A stretch of 64,000 nucleotides of DNA, taken from the NCBI RefSeq assembly GCF_000801105.2, contig NC_079511.1:17197792-17261791 (forward strand). Direction: 5' to 3'. This stretch comes from Raphanus sativus. Its lineage: Eukaryota; Streptophyta; Magnoliopsida; Brassicales; Brassicaceae. The position numbers were made by a program, and so were the translations under genes. The notes below the pieces were generated by a model, which saw nothing but the letters and a program-made list of their open reading frames with translations, was not told the DNA's origin and searched no databases. Positions 52,712-63,837 of this stretch are shown here, in pieces (the stretch's first letter is position 1; each line of letters opens with the position of its first letter).

Positions 52712-54045
52712 GATCTGGTAGATCGAGTTCATCATCTGGTGTGTCTCTGTCGATCGATGATCCATAGTTGTTGTCGATCTCCTCTGACTTGTATGTGTCG
52801 ATCGATGACGTTAAATTGCTGTCGATCGACCCCGAATACTCTGTCTCGTACTCGACTTCACAATGACAAACTGCGATGATACCAGTATCATCTTCCTTGA
52901 CCACTGATTTGGCTGGTGGTTTGCCAAGCTACAGGGTCGTAGTGGATCTCTGGATCTATCATAGTCAAGCACATCCATTTGGTGTTCATGTCACATATGG
53001 CTCCTACTGTAGCCATAAATGCTCTTCCAAGTAAGAGGGAAGAGTTCCAATTTAGCTTGATGTCTAGGATATGAAAATCCACAGGGACGATAGCATCACC
53101 AATATGTACCTCTAGGTCTCTGATGAAGTCTCCAGAGTTTATCTGAGAGTAATCCACGGAAGTAAAGATCTCTGGTGAAGGCTCTACTTGCAGGCCCAGA
53201 TGGTCTGCCATGACCTTTGGTAAGATGCTGACTGATGAACCAGTGTCACATAGTGCATGAGGAAATTCAATCCCTTGTACCACGCATGGTATTGCAAACT
53301 TCCCAGGATCACTCTTCTTTGGCAAAGTAATCATTTTCCTCATATCCTCTCTGACATTGTCAAACCTTCTCCTAATGTCAGTTTCAGTCTCCCTTGTTTC
53401 TCTGAAGAACATCCACAATCTCTTTGTGAAATAAACCTCCTCAAAAGGTTTCTCTGGTGGGATTCCGATAACTCTCTTACTGAAACCATCAATCTCTTTT
53501 TCATTAGCTTCCCTCTTAAGGTTCTTAGGAATCTTCTCCTTCCTACTCCTTAACCTTCTTCCTTCAGTTCCCTCTGATGTAGGTGTAGTGTCTGAAGGGT
53601 TACCAGTGATTCCGGTAGGGTTAGCTTGTGGCTTCGGTGTGGGTCTGAGTGCATTGATTCGGTTGCTGTCTATCGATGGTAGTTGCACTCGGTATGTGAG
53701 AGGTGTGTGTCGATCGATAGGTGGAGAAAAGGGTCGATCGATACGGTTCTCTTCTTTGTGTCGATCGATGAGTGGCTCGTCTCGTCGATCGATATCTTCG
53801 TAGGTGTGGGTGTGTGGGTAGGGATGAGAAGCCGTGAATTCAGCATGTGTCAATATCCTAACCGCGTTGCAATATGCAAGAGTATCCGGAAAAGACATCG
53901 TCGATGTCGATCGATGTGGACTAGTTGGTGTCGATCGACACCATTGTGATCCACCGAGACTTAGTGAACTTTCCACTTCGAAGTCTCCTTCTTGTAGCTT
54001 CTCCTGTTTCACCACTTGCCAGAAATCATCATCTATGATAGCATT
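52712..54045 (-). pseudogene. Gag-protease-like ORF of element I
   Basis: Frame 54015-52888: N-terminal SIDR-rich stretch, basic LRSRKEKIPKNLKREANEKEID, Athila-type FEEVYFTKRLWMFF, then a retropepsin-like domain (FPHALCDTGSSVSILPKVMADHLGL, LLLGRAFMATVGAI). A frameshift near 52895 leads to frame 52904-52712, rich in SID motifs, which is in phase with the ORF left of D (43569). Resembles the Athila ORF1 protease region. The 5' end is cut by E. Confidence 0.78.
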
Positions 54046-54613
54046 TGTGAGGGATTAAACTCACCTCCTGATTTTAGGTCAGGTTAAAGTTTAGGAAAAT
54101 GTTAGGGAAAGATAACGTGGGCTGAATCCCGTAAGAACTTATAGAATGAATGATGATTTTATTGATGATTTTTGTAAAGAACTGTTTACAATGGATGTTT
54201 TTGATGATTACAAAGAAAGTAAAGTATTTTGAGAGCTTCTGCGTAAGAAGTTGAATTGTGGATCCTTTGATCGTTGTTTGTTGTCTTCTTTAAATAGCCT
54301 CAGGCTCCGTCAGTTTCTACCAACAGGTTCCCGAGATCCCCTCCGTGATTTGAGGGATTTGTAACAGCTCCCCTTTGACCGGGTCCTGCGCCTATTTATT
54401 TGTCCACGAGCTACCTCTTTGACCGGGTCCTGCGCCTGTTTACTTATCAACGAGCTGCCTCTTTTCCTTGACCTCTCTGATGAACATCTCCAGCTCACAG
54501 CCTCCGGATCTGACTTAGCTGTTTTGAAGATTGAATTCATGATGGGCCTTTCGCGGCCCGTTATCATTTCTTATTGTCTATTACTAGCTAGGAGGTCATA
54601 TTTGGGCCCAACA
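54046..54613 (-). repeat. 3' LTR of element E
   Basis: 568 bp, TGTGAGGGATT..GGGCCCAACA, B-like with the 43-bp duplication. GCATT (54041-54045) precedes it; the matching right copy is lost or outside. Confidence 0.92.
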
Positions 54614-55034
54614 GTTGCCCCCAGCTTTCGAGATAAGATTCCTGTTGGGGTCAAAAACGGTTATCTCGAAATCAACGGCTACAAATATTTATCGTGTGCG
54701 GACTTTCCATAAAACAAGTGTCGAAATCAAAACAAGTCGTATAGCTTAAAAAACCTATGTTAAAGTCGATCGTTCTTGTTTTACACGATAAACTTTACGA
54801 GAAAACCAACTCAGATTTAGTCGTAAAACTTCGATGATACAATCAAGAAGAACCGAGAGACATTAGGTCCGTAGCTGATATGACACGACCATACGAAAGT
54901 ATACGGAAGAAACGAGAAGTAATCTAAGTTTGGACAGGCCGAACGACAAGGAATCCGCCTTGAAACTTCAAAGAGCCCGTTCTCTCAAACCGTGAGGACC
55001 CAGAAAACGAGCAAGATATCAAATCGAAGCCCTC

Positions 55035-55370
55035 GCCGAGGTTCTGGCCGCCGGGCGGCTAGCCCCCGTGCTGGCCGTGGCCGCCGGCGGCTAGCGCCTG
55101 TGCTGGCCGTGGCCGCCGGGCGGCTAGCGCCCGTGCTGGCCGTGGCCGCTGGGCGGCTAGCCCCCGTGCTGGCCGTGGCCGCCGGCGGCTAGCGCACGTG
55201 CTGGCCATGGCAGCCGGGTGGCTAGCCCCGTGCTGGCCGTAGCCGCCGGCGGCTAGCGCCCGTGCTGGCCGTGGCCGCCGGGCGGCTTGCCCCGTGCTGG
55301 CCGTAGCCGCCGGCGGCTAGCGCCCGTGCTGGCCGTGGCCGCCGGGCGGCTAGCCCCGTGCTGGCTCGGA
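55035..55370. repeat. GC-rich 32/33-bp array in 5' LTR of F
   Basis: About ten units of GGCCGCCGGGCGGCTAGC plus CCCGTGCTGGCCGT. The other LTR has about twelve (62275-62660). Confidence 0.92.
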
Positions 55371-55906
55371 TCTTCGGACAACAATCTCCGGTACACAAGT
55401 CCCAGGCTCCGGCTGTCAGAAGTCTGTACTTCGAGTCTTTCCCAAGTCCTCGCAGGACGAATCATTGAGATTCCGCGTACGAAACTCCGATTCTTACTCC
55501 AAACTAAGACCGTCGGAAACAGTTCGGAAACTCGTAAGATATCAACGGGAAGGAAGATCTTAAATTCTTCGTACGAAACAGCGATGGTTATCTTAAGACA
55601 CCACTCATCTCAACTCTACGAACGAATGAAGAACTTCCGAAGAAATCGCAGAAAATAACGGAAGTCCTAGAGACGGCCCGAAAGGGACCAAATGCGATCG
55701 GACAGTCCGTTTACCATTATCTGAGATAGATATGACGATTTACGTTTATCTTTACGTAACAAGATAAATGCTTAATTTCCGGAAGGATAAATGTCAAGTT
55801 TCCCGAAGATAAATGTCAAGTTTCCCGATAAACATGGAGGCCGACGAAAATGGAAAAAAAGCCCGCCTTGCGGCCCAGAAGGAGAATAGACCGTCTTAAG
55901 AAGGAG

Positions 55907-55914
55907 TATATAAA
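55907..55914 (+). promoter_or_regulatory. TATA box of F 5' LTR
   Basis: TATATAAA in GGAGTATATAAAGGAGC; repeated at 63204-63211. Followed by a purine-rich leader (AGAGGAAGAAGGGG). Confidence 0.75.
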
Positions 55915-56248
55915 GGAGCTTTGGGAGAGGAAGAAGGGGAGAGCAAAAATCCTAGAGGGAAAGTAAATCCGAGATTGGAGACCTAGAGAGCTCATGTTAG
56001 CTTAAGAACTTAGAATTTAGGCGGTAGACTAGCAAGGCAGGACCTAGAACGTCCGGCCGCCTCTCGTTCTATTTTCATCTTGTCCGCAGACTCATGTCTC
56101 TCTCGGAAGTATCTAACAATCCTTTTACTTAGAGTTCCGCACATAGAAACCCTAGGCATTATTCTCGACATGCCCGTTTCTATGACTAACGCTCGTACTA
56201 GACGAACTCCACCAGGCAGTTCGATCTCTTGTTCAAACCCTTCCAACT

Positions 56249-56292
56249 GAACTACGTCCGACTTGATCCTCGAAAGGGGTACGTAGGCAGCC
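56249..56292 (+). other. Conserved TACGTAGGCA module (F 5' LTR)
   Basis: GAACTACG, ACTTGATC, small hairpin CCT-CGAA-AGG, GGTACGTAGGCAGCC. Second copy at 63547-63590 in the other LTR. Confidence 0.7.
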
Positions 56293-56457
56293 TTCCTTAA
56301 GGTCCAGTCTCAAATCTTAATAAAACCTTTCCGCATTTATTTGATCACTTGTCGTTGGTTGTCGCAGAGAATCCGGACCTTCAGGGAAAGTTAGGTTTAC
56401 TTAGCTTTCCTCCGATTACTTAATAAAAATCGACAGTGCGAATTTCGGTTCCCACAG

Positions 56458-56480
56458 TTTGGCGCTAGAAGGAAGGGAGG
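56458..56480 (+). promoter_or_regulatory. Primer-binding-like site of F
   Basis: TTTGGCGCTAGAAGGAAGGG one base after the LTR end; same class as J and G. Confidence 0.75.
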
Positions 56481-56514
56481 ACGGATTACTCTTACTCTTA
56501 CGGCCGCAAAATGC

Positions 56515-56784
56515 TTGATCAAAGTAATGTCTGGAAGTATGAAAGACAAACTCGCAGCTCACATCGACGCTGGTAAAACAACTTCAGCAGTGACTGCTCC
56601 TACGACCAACGCTTATGCAAACGGTTATATAAGACAAACGTCCCGAGAACGGACCATCCCAACCAAGTTCGGGTCCTATCAACCATGCACCCCCGTCCAA
56701 GTTCCTGCAACACGGACCTCGGGTCCATGGACACAACCCCCCTCGTTTGGGATTATCGAAGAAAGACTTCGGGAAAATTCATAA
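56515..56784 (+). CDS. Short gag-position ORF of F, 89 aa
   Basis: First ORF after the primer site (an in-frame ATG at 56527 is equally likely as start). Polar, Thr/Pro-rich, no zinc knuckle or capsid motif. Weak likeness to the end of the gag-like ORF of G (YANxxIR-type segment). Role unknown; it may be a remnant of a gag leader. Confidence 0.4.
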   Translation: MIKVMSGSMKDKLAAHIDAGKTTSAVTAPTTNAYANGYIRQTSRERTIPTKFGSYQPCTPVQVPATRTSGPWTQPPSFGIIEERLRENS

Positions 56785-57189
56785 AAAGACTTGGTAGTGG
56801 AGACGAATTCCTGCCTGCCGTATAAAACGGCTATGGTTAGCTTGAACACCAGTTGCCTTAACTATACGGGGAATTGAAATCCTTTCGGAAAAACCAGCGT
56901 CACATCAACGGCTTTTTCTAAAGAAAAATCGTAAAAACGTCTAAGTCCCAAGACAGCCCAAAAGGGACCCGAATCACGGCTAAACGACCCACATACGATT
57001 TTAGGTAGGATCGAGCCCAAGGCTGATATGACGGTCTGATTACCGAGTAGAGTTTCGACTGGAAATGTTTTTTAGAATTTCCCGGAAAAATAAAGACTTG
57101 TTCTCCTGGAAATCACGGAGAAACCCCAGATTACTCATGAAACAGAAAGCACGACTGATCGGGTTACCAATCAGCCTTTCTAATGCTAA
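56785..57189. other. Non-coding interior of F
   Basis: No supported ORF or repeat. Confidence 0.4.
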
Positions 57190-57380
57190 AATTCGATAAC
57201 ATTTTACGGGACACCTTTCGTAAAATAAATTCTCGAAAATATTTCACGAGACAGCTTTTGCATGATTAAACTCGACAACATTTTACAAAACAGTTCCCGT
57301 AAAATTAATTCGACAACATTTTGTGAAATAACTCTCGCAAAATAAAAGGTCAACAACGTTCTAAGAAACAATTCCTTGCT
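57190..57380. repeat. TTTTACG repeats of F
   Basis: Units of about 50 bp, ACATTTTACnnnACAG..CGTAAAAT, continuing at 57800-57880 beyond the GC array; inverse equivalent of 3160-3385 in G. Confidence 0.65.
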
Positions 57381-57494
57381 GGAATCAATGTCCAAAAGTC
57401 TCGGAAAAACAATTAAAGAAACCTTGAGAAACTAAGTGTCGATCAAGAAACCTTTAAAAAACGAGAAAAACAGGCAAGTCCCGCGAGGAAGCAC

Positions 57495-57633
57495 AGTCCT
57501 GGGCGGCTAGCACGCCCGTGCTGTCCCTAGGCGCCGGGCGGCTAGCACGCCCGTGCTGTCCCTAGGCGCCGGGCGGCTAGCACGCCCGTGCTGCCTCTAG
57601 GCGCCGGGCGGCTAACGCGCCCGTGCTGTGCTG
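57495..57633. repeat. GC-rich ~35-bp array inside F
   Basis: Four visible units GGGCGGCTAGCACGCCCGTG plus CTGTCCCTAGGCGCC, sharing GGGCGGCTAG and CCCGTGCTG with the LTR array. It runs into the assembly gap. Confidence 0.88.
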
Positions 57634-57733
57634 NNNNNNNNNNNNNNNNNNNNNNNNNNNNNNNNNNNNNNNNNNNNNNNNNNNNNNNNNNNNNNNNNNN
57701 NNNNNNNNNNNNNNNNNNNNNNNNNNNNNNNNN
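57634..57733. other. Assembly gap of exactly 100 N
   Basis: Lies inside the GC-rich array, so the true number of units is unknown. Confidence 0.95.
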
Positions 57734-57879
57734 GTCGCCGGGCAACAAAATATTCGTCAAGCACGACCAATCCTCGTAAAGATTGACCCAAATATTATCC
57801 AAACTAATTTTACGAAACAATTTCCGTAAAATAAAAGCTCAGCAATATTTTACGAAACATCATTCGTGAAGTATAACAA

Positions 57880-60540
57880 GATCGTAAGCTTCTTGAACTG
57901 ACCAGTTCGCTCATAGCTTGACGAAACAAGAAGCCCCACTCAAGTGACATCTTGCCATTCGTTTTCACTTGTCTACCCACCTTAGCCTTTTTCGAGTTTC
58001 GCCTACTTCTCCTCCCTTTGCTTCAACGATTCTGCAACGATTCTGCACTGTTCCTTCAGGTTTCATCAAAAATCGATTCTCGATTCAGTATCAGACTTAT
58101 TGAAGACCTTTGACAATGAAACGGTAGAAGACAAAGAGGAACGGACATGAGGCAATCTCGAGTAATCAATGAGACTAAGGTACGTCCGACTTAGAAAATT
58201 TTATCAAGGTTTTAATTTTTTCATAGGAAAGGAATGGGAACGTCTTGTAAACTGCCGTAAAATTTAGGGAACTTAGAACCTAGGTGGATAGTCTAGCAAG
58301 CTAAGTCTTAGGCATTTTCTTCCAGTTTCGTTCTATTGTTCCTTGACTGTCTAGGCAGAACGCGCAAACCGATCTAATCTCTCGAAAAACCGAGAAACGA
58401 TCGCCGCGCATCCTTGGCATACTCTTTCCGCTTCCGTGAGACTAATGGCACGACGGCGAGCTACAAAATTAACGAAATAACCTTCGGTAAAACTTCATGA
58501 GTAACCCGAAGCAACTTTCGCCAAAAAAAGAATCAAAGTGGAAAAATTTCCCGTGTAAACCACGGAAACAAGACTACCTTGACTATCTGCGATTTCTATC
58601 TTCATGAAACCAAGATCGGTCTCATGCAAAACGACATCGCAATACGGAAAATTACGTCCAAGCAGGAAATAACCCAAAACTGAATCCGAACGTGTTCTTC
58701 GTCGATTCCTTAAACTTTATTTCCTCGGATAAAATGAAACAATTTTCATGCGACCAAAGGAAACTTTATACGAAGCATCCATCGTATAACTGAAACCTAA
58801 AGTGGAGAATCGTTTCGAAAAGCCATCACCCATAACTTGGAAAACTCCGCTATGATTGGCATGTCTATCTCGACGAACTCTATTCGGCCCTCGGCCAACT
58901 ACGTCTTTCCATAAAGTCCGGACCTGAATTCGGCATCACCATTAAGGACAATCGTGAACCAATATGACCTTAATGCGAAAGGATCGCGGTCTGATCGTTT
59001 ACCAACTCCTTGGTTAAACGGCTGAACACAGCCTTCACGCCAAGACAAAACCGCTGAACGATCGCCGCTCTAATCACGTAAGGGCCAAACGATAATCCAC
59101 GATTTGTCATAAAACGCCAAGTGACCATTACGCGAGCAACTCTGTCGCATAGCCCAAAAGCGGAAATCATGCGATAAATTTCTCGTAATAAAATCGGTCC
59201 TAACAGCCATACGGTTAACAGAAAAATTTGAACTTAACATCGACTGATTAAGTTCTATATGCCCCGTAAACAAAGCATGAAAAGAAACACTCGTGACAAA
59301 GCTCCAAGAGTTATACGAGTCGTCCTTAAAATCCCGGAAGGCCAACACTTCGCGAAGCAAAGCGAAGGTAGACGCTTCTCCCTGGGTCAAATATACGCGA
59401 CCCCTGGTCCTAATTCCTCGATCAAAATTTTATAACTTGCACGTCTAAACTGAAACAACAGTTTCTGACTACGTACATTCGCAAAACATCTCCAAGCCCG
59501 CGAACATTTGAAATGCGGCACAAGGGAAAATTAACTTGTACACATTTGAAATGTGTACGCTTGTATAATCCCACGTTTTTTGAAGAAACCGGATTTTCGA
59601 AACTCTTTACAAACACAGAAACCGAATTTTCGAAACTCTTCGCAAACAAACTCGCCAATCGCTAAACGGCCTCAACAATGGATCCAGTATCCACCAAATA
59701 AATCATAAACTATCGCCCGGAAACATTCCGCGATTTCTAAAAGCCCATAGTCCTTTATGGCATAAGAAAAACAAACTTCAAAGCACTGCGAGACGTCGCT
59801 TCGTGCCTGAACATTCGTTTTTCGATTAAAACCTTCATACGCCTTCTAAACGGCATCATATCGTTGTTGCTGATCACAACAAACGAACTCTAACGTCCTA
59901 AACAGACAAGCCACCTAAGGGTAGGCTCTTTTACATCCGACAAGGATCCCATAGCGCTATACAAAAAATCCAAATTTGGTTCAGCACTTCGTAAATTTAA
60001 GTAGCTCGATTCGTACCCAGACAAATCATATAAGCCGATACCACTTCGCGGATTTTAAAACGGTACGAATCAGGTTAAAATCACAAACAGGCAAAACGAA
60101 AGCCGATTTGTCATCGCACAGCCTCAGTCTGAGAGTAAACCTAGGTCTTGCCCTAAACCCAGCCTTGCTGGTATCTTAACATCTCATAGGCAAAGCGTCA
60201 ACGACGCGAGATCCCAAAACTTGTCTCTTCACTCAAGTCTGTACGTTTTCACGAATTTTCGCGTAAATCGTAAACCGCAGGAAAATCTCGCTTTGTACAA
60301 ACTACGGATTCGGTGATCGTCAGAGAGGCAGGAATGAGACGACAACTCACACCCTGCCCCCTCTAACTTCGACAAACAGAAGTTCTAAACGCAAAATATT
60401 TTATAAACGCATACCGCGAGTTCAATACAACGCCCTAAAAAGGGCAGGGACTCAAAGCCACCAACGGCCAGTCCCGAAATCATACATAATGGCCAACCAA
60501 CGGCCGAAATACAATCAAAATAAAAATCCCCTCAGGGATC
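57880..60540. other. Non-coding interior of F conserved with G
   Basis: Inverse matches to G (see 700-3159). At 58255-58340 a stretch (ACTTAGAACCTAGGTGGATAG..TCTAGCAAGC) resembles the LTR of F at 56000-56060. No coding frame supported on either strand. Confidence 0.55.
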
Positions 60541-60547
60541 GATCAAC

Positions 60548-61698
60548 CTAGGCGTCCTCCGGAACACCGCCTTCATTCTCCGACTCACCCGAAGCAGGAA
60601 CAGCCTCGCCATCGCCCTCGCCGACCTCTTCACCGCCCTTGTCCGCAACAATTCCAGCATCCTGAACCTCTGGAATTTCCGAACTCGGGACCAGGGTACC
60701 CGAGGATGACGGGCCGGCAAGCTCCGTCGCAGTGCAAACTCCCATCTCCTCGAAGCGCTGAATCCGCCTCTTAAGACGTCGAACTTCCGAGGACTTGCTC
60801 TTCTTCTCCTCCTTCGCCTTGAGCAGCGAGCTCACAGTCTTTCCCAGATCACGCTCGAGATCGCTGATCCTAGCTTCGAGCGTCGACGTCTGGGCAGCAT
60901 GAGTGCTCTCAATCGATTGAAGCACAGCCTCGGTGCGCTTCAAAGTTTCCCGCGACGAATCCAGCTCCTTGGACAAACGTGTGACCTCCAGTCCGCAATC
61001 GCCAAGCATCCCGTCGATCAACAATACAAACTGATCACACGAGAGAAGGTGAGAATCAAGGAGTCAACAAAAGAAAGGGGGTTTCACGAAATACCTTGGA
61101 GCGATGTTGCGATAGTTTCGCCGAAACCTCGCCTTCCTCACTTTTAGTACACCTTTTTCTCTTCGCTGATCCGGCAACCCCAGCTCTTGAACGTCCCTTC
61201 GATGGTGGACAGCGTTGGACGCGGGAAGTCCCAAGACGATCTCCCTCTTCTTTTCTGGAGGATGAGGCATGACTTCCACCGCATCCTCCGAAACCGCTAT
61301 CGGCGCGAAAGGGAGCCCTCAGGGCGAGCCTGGACATCGGGTGCTTGCTCCGGAACGAAAATTTCTCCAGCAGGCAAAGGGACATCGGATCCAGAGGCTG
61401 GAATTGTAGAGATCGGGACTGGAGTAGCGTCAGGTCCAAGAGCCAGAACCACGGGATCCGGAGTTAAAGCAACATCGGATCCGAGAGTTGGAGCCACAGA
61501 AGTCGGAACGGAAATAGCACTAGGACCTGCCACGCTAGAATCCATCTCAGCACGGCGTCGCTCCATCTTGTCCTGAAAAGAACTGAACCCCTCGACGAAT
61601 GTCTGCGTAAGGGCAGGAGCATCCTGCGCCGGCGAGGCTTGGTTAGTTTCACTCATTTCGACATCGGAATCTTTCTTTTCATTTAGAGAAAAAGCCAT
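60548..61698 (-). pseudogene. Antisense ORF of F with probable intron
   Basis: Runs against the element, just inside the 3' LTR. The N-terminal frame (61698-61297) begins MAFSLNEKKDSDVEMSETNQ and has VEGFSSFQDKMERRRAEMD, then Pro/Ser/Val-rich repeats. A frame change near 61300 leads to a basic part (GSAKRKRCTKSEEGEVSAK). Then GT..AG at 61094..61031 would remove 64 nt and join codon AAG to TTT in phase. The last part (61030-60548) is a coiled coil (LSKELDSSRETLKRTEAVLQ, ISDLERDLGKTVSSLLKAK) ending in an acidic tail. Antisense ORFs at this place are known in Tat elements, some annotated as putative gypsy-type transposon proteins; identity here is tentative. At least one frameshift in exon 1, so probably broken. 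Confidence 0.55.
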
Positions 61699-61865
61699 AT
61701 TTTCTAAAATTTGAGAAGAGGAGAGTGAGTGAAAAATGAAAGGGGAATGAGGTGCTACTTATAAGAAATCAAAGGTGGTCGAGTTTTTCGGAATAAAATA
61801 TTCCTAGCCGAAAATTTCGATTTTCAAATCTTCTGCACACAAAATCGATCCCGCATCTTGCATGC

Positions 61866-61877
61866 TGGGGGGCTAAC
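61866..61877 (+). promoter_or_regulatory. Polypurine tract of F
   Basis: GGGGGGCTAAC immediately before the 3' LTR. Confidence 0.75.
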
Positions 61878-63755
61878 TGTTGGGGTCAAAAACGGTTATC
61901 TCGAAATCAACGGCTACAAAATATTTATCGTGTGCGGACTTTCCATAAAACAAGTGTCGAAAGCAAAACAAGTCGTATAGCTTAAAAAACCTATGTTAAA
62001 GTCGATCGTTCTTGTTTTACACGATAAACTTTACGAGAAAACCAACTCAGATTTAGTCGTAAAACTTCGATGATACAATCAAGAAGAACCGAGAGACATT
62101 AGGTCCGTAGCTGATATGACACGACCATACGAAAGTATACGGAAGAAACGAGAAGTAATCTAAGTTTGGACAGGCCGAACGACAAGGAATCCGCCTTGAA
62201 ACTTCAAAGAGCCCGTTCTCTCAAACCGTGAGGACCCAGAAAACGAGCAAGATATCAAATCGAAGCCCTCGCCGAGGTCCTGGCCGCCGGGCGGCTAGCC
62301 CCCGTGCTGGCCGTGGCCGCCGGCGGCTAGCGCCCGTGCTGGCCGTGGCCGCCGGACGGCTAGTGCCCGTGCTGGCCGTGGCCGCCGGGCGGCTAGCCCC
62401 CGTGCTGGCCGTGGCCGCCGGCGGCTAGCGCCCGTGCTGGTCGTGGCCGCCGGGCGGCTAGCCCCCGTGCTGGCCGTGGCCGCAGGCGGCTAGCGCCCGT
62501 GCTGGCCGTGGCCGCCGGGCGGCTAGCCCCGTGCTGGCCGTAGCCGCCGGTGGCTAGCGCCCGTGCTGGCCGTGGCCGCGGGCGGCTAGGCCCGTGCTGG
62601 CCGTAGCCGCCGGAGGCTAGCACCCGTGCTGGCCGTGGCCGCCGGGCGGCTAGCCCCGTGCTGGCTCGGATCTCGGACAACAATCTCCGGTACACAAGTC
62701 CCAGGCTCCGGCCGTCAGAAGTCTGTACTTTGAGTCTTTCCCAAGTCCTCGCAGGACGAATCATTGAGATTCCGCGTACGAAACTCGGATTCTTACTCCA
62801 AACTAAGACCGTCGGAAACACTTCGGAAACTCATAAGATATCAACGGGAAGGAAGATCTTAAATTCTTCGTACGAAACAACGATGGTTATCTTAAGACAC
62901 CACTCATCTCAACTCTACGAACGAATGAAGAACTTCCGAAGAAATCGTAGAAAACAACGGAAGTCCTAGAGACGGCCCGAAAGGGACCAAACGCGATCGG
63001 ACAGTCCGTTTACCATTATCTGAGATAGATACGACGATTTTACGTTTATCTTACGTAACAAGATAAATGCTAAATTCCGGAAGGATAAATGTCAAGTTTC
63101 CCGAAGATAAATGTCAAGTTTCCCGATAAACATGGAGGCCGACGAAAATGGAAAAAAGCCCGCCTTGCGGCCCAGAAGGAGAATAGACCGTCATAAGAAG
63201 GAGTATATAAAGGAGCTTTGGGAGAGGAAGAAGGGGAGAGCAAAAATCCTAGAGGGAAAGTAAAATCCGAGATTGGAGACCTAGAGAGCTCATGTTAGCT
63301 TAAGAACTTAGAATTTAGGCGGTAGACTAGCAAGGCAGGACCTAGAACGTCCGGCCGCCTCTCGTTCTGTTTTCATCTTGTCCGCAGACTCATGTCTCTC
63401 TCGGAAGGATCTAACAATCCTTTTACTTAGAGTTCCGCACATAGAAACCCTAGGCATTATTCTCGACATGCCCGTTTCTATGACTAACGCTCGTACTAGA
63501 CGAACTCCGCCAGGCAGTTCGATCTCTTGTTCAAACCCTTTCAACTGAACTACGTCCGACTTGATCCTCGAAAGGGGTACGTAGGCAGCCTTCCTTAAGG
63601 TCCAGTCTCAAATCTTAATAGAACATTTCCGCATTTATTTGATCATTTGCCGTTGGTTGTCGCAGAGAATCCGGACCTTCAGGGAAAGTTAGGTTTACAT
63701 AGCTTTCCTCCGATTTACTTAATAAAAATCGACAGTGCGAATTTCGGTTCCCACA
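61878..63755 (+). repeat. 3' LTR of F (1878 bp)
   Basis: As the 5' LTR, with a longer GC array (62275-62660), TATA box at 63204 and module at 63547. Confidence 0.95.
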
Positions 63756-63837
63756 ATTCCTTATCTCGGAAGCTAGACCTAGCCGCCGAGCATCAATCTT
63801 TTTGTTGAGATCTCGAGCAACAGTTATCTTTATCGAA

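Larger units (their letters stand above)
38603..54045 (-). mobile_element. Element I: Athila-like, RT-less, split by D and E
   Basis: LTR at 38603-39960, purine tract next to it, then a long internal region on the minus strand. D (43575-52706) interrupts an ORF that is in frame across the insertion. No RT, RNase H or integrase is found between LTR and protease, where they would be expected. The 5' end lies beyond E. Confidence 0.82.
54643..56456 (+). repeat. 5' LTR of F (1814 bp)
   Basis: TGTTGGGGTC..GGTTCCCACA. Contains the GC-rich array, a TATA box and the conserved hairpin module. Confidence 0.95.
54643..63755 (+). mobile_element. Element F: non-autonomous Tat-like, plus strand
   Basis: LTRs 54643-56456 and 61878-63755, perfect duplication ATTCC (54638-54642, 63756-63760), primer-like site at 56458 and purine tract at 61866. 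About 30 differences between LTRs outside the arrays (about 2 percent). No gag-pol; it shares non-coding blocks with G. The only complete element here on the plus strand. Confidence 0.95.
54614..63837 (-). mobile_element. Element E internal remnant, split by F
   Basis: 54614-54642 (purine tract and GATAAGATTCC) continues at 63761 (TTATCTCGGAAGCTAGACC), exactly as in B, C and D. E can be followed only to about 63837, where matching to B stops before the antisense ORF would begin. Confidence 0.88.

Noticed and set aside
54992..55465. Ala/Arg-rich ORFs on both strands (and at 62228-62821)
   Set aside because: Translation of the GC-rich LTR array.
54643..63755. F as a host gene region with a coiled-coil protein
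   Set aside because: LTRs, target duplication, primer site and purine tract show it is an element; the coiled-coil ORF lies inside it.
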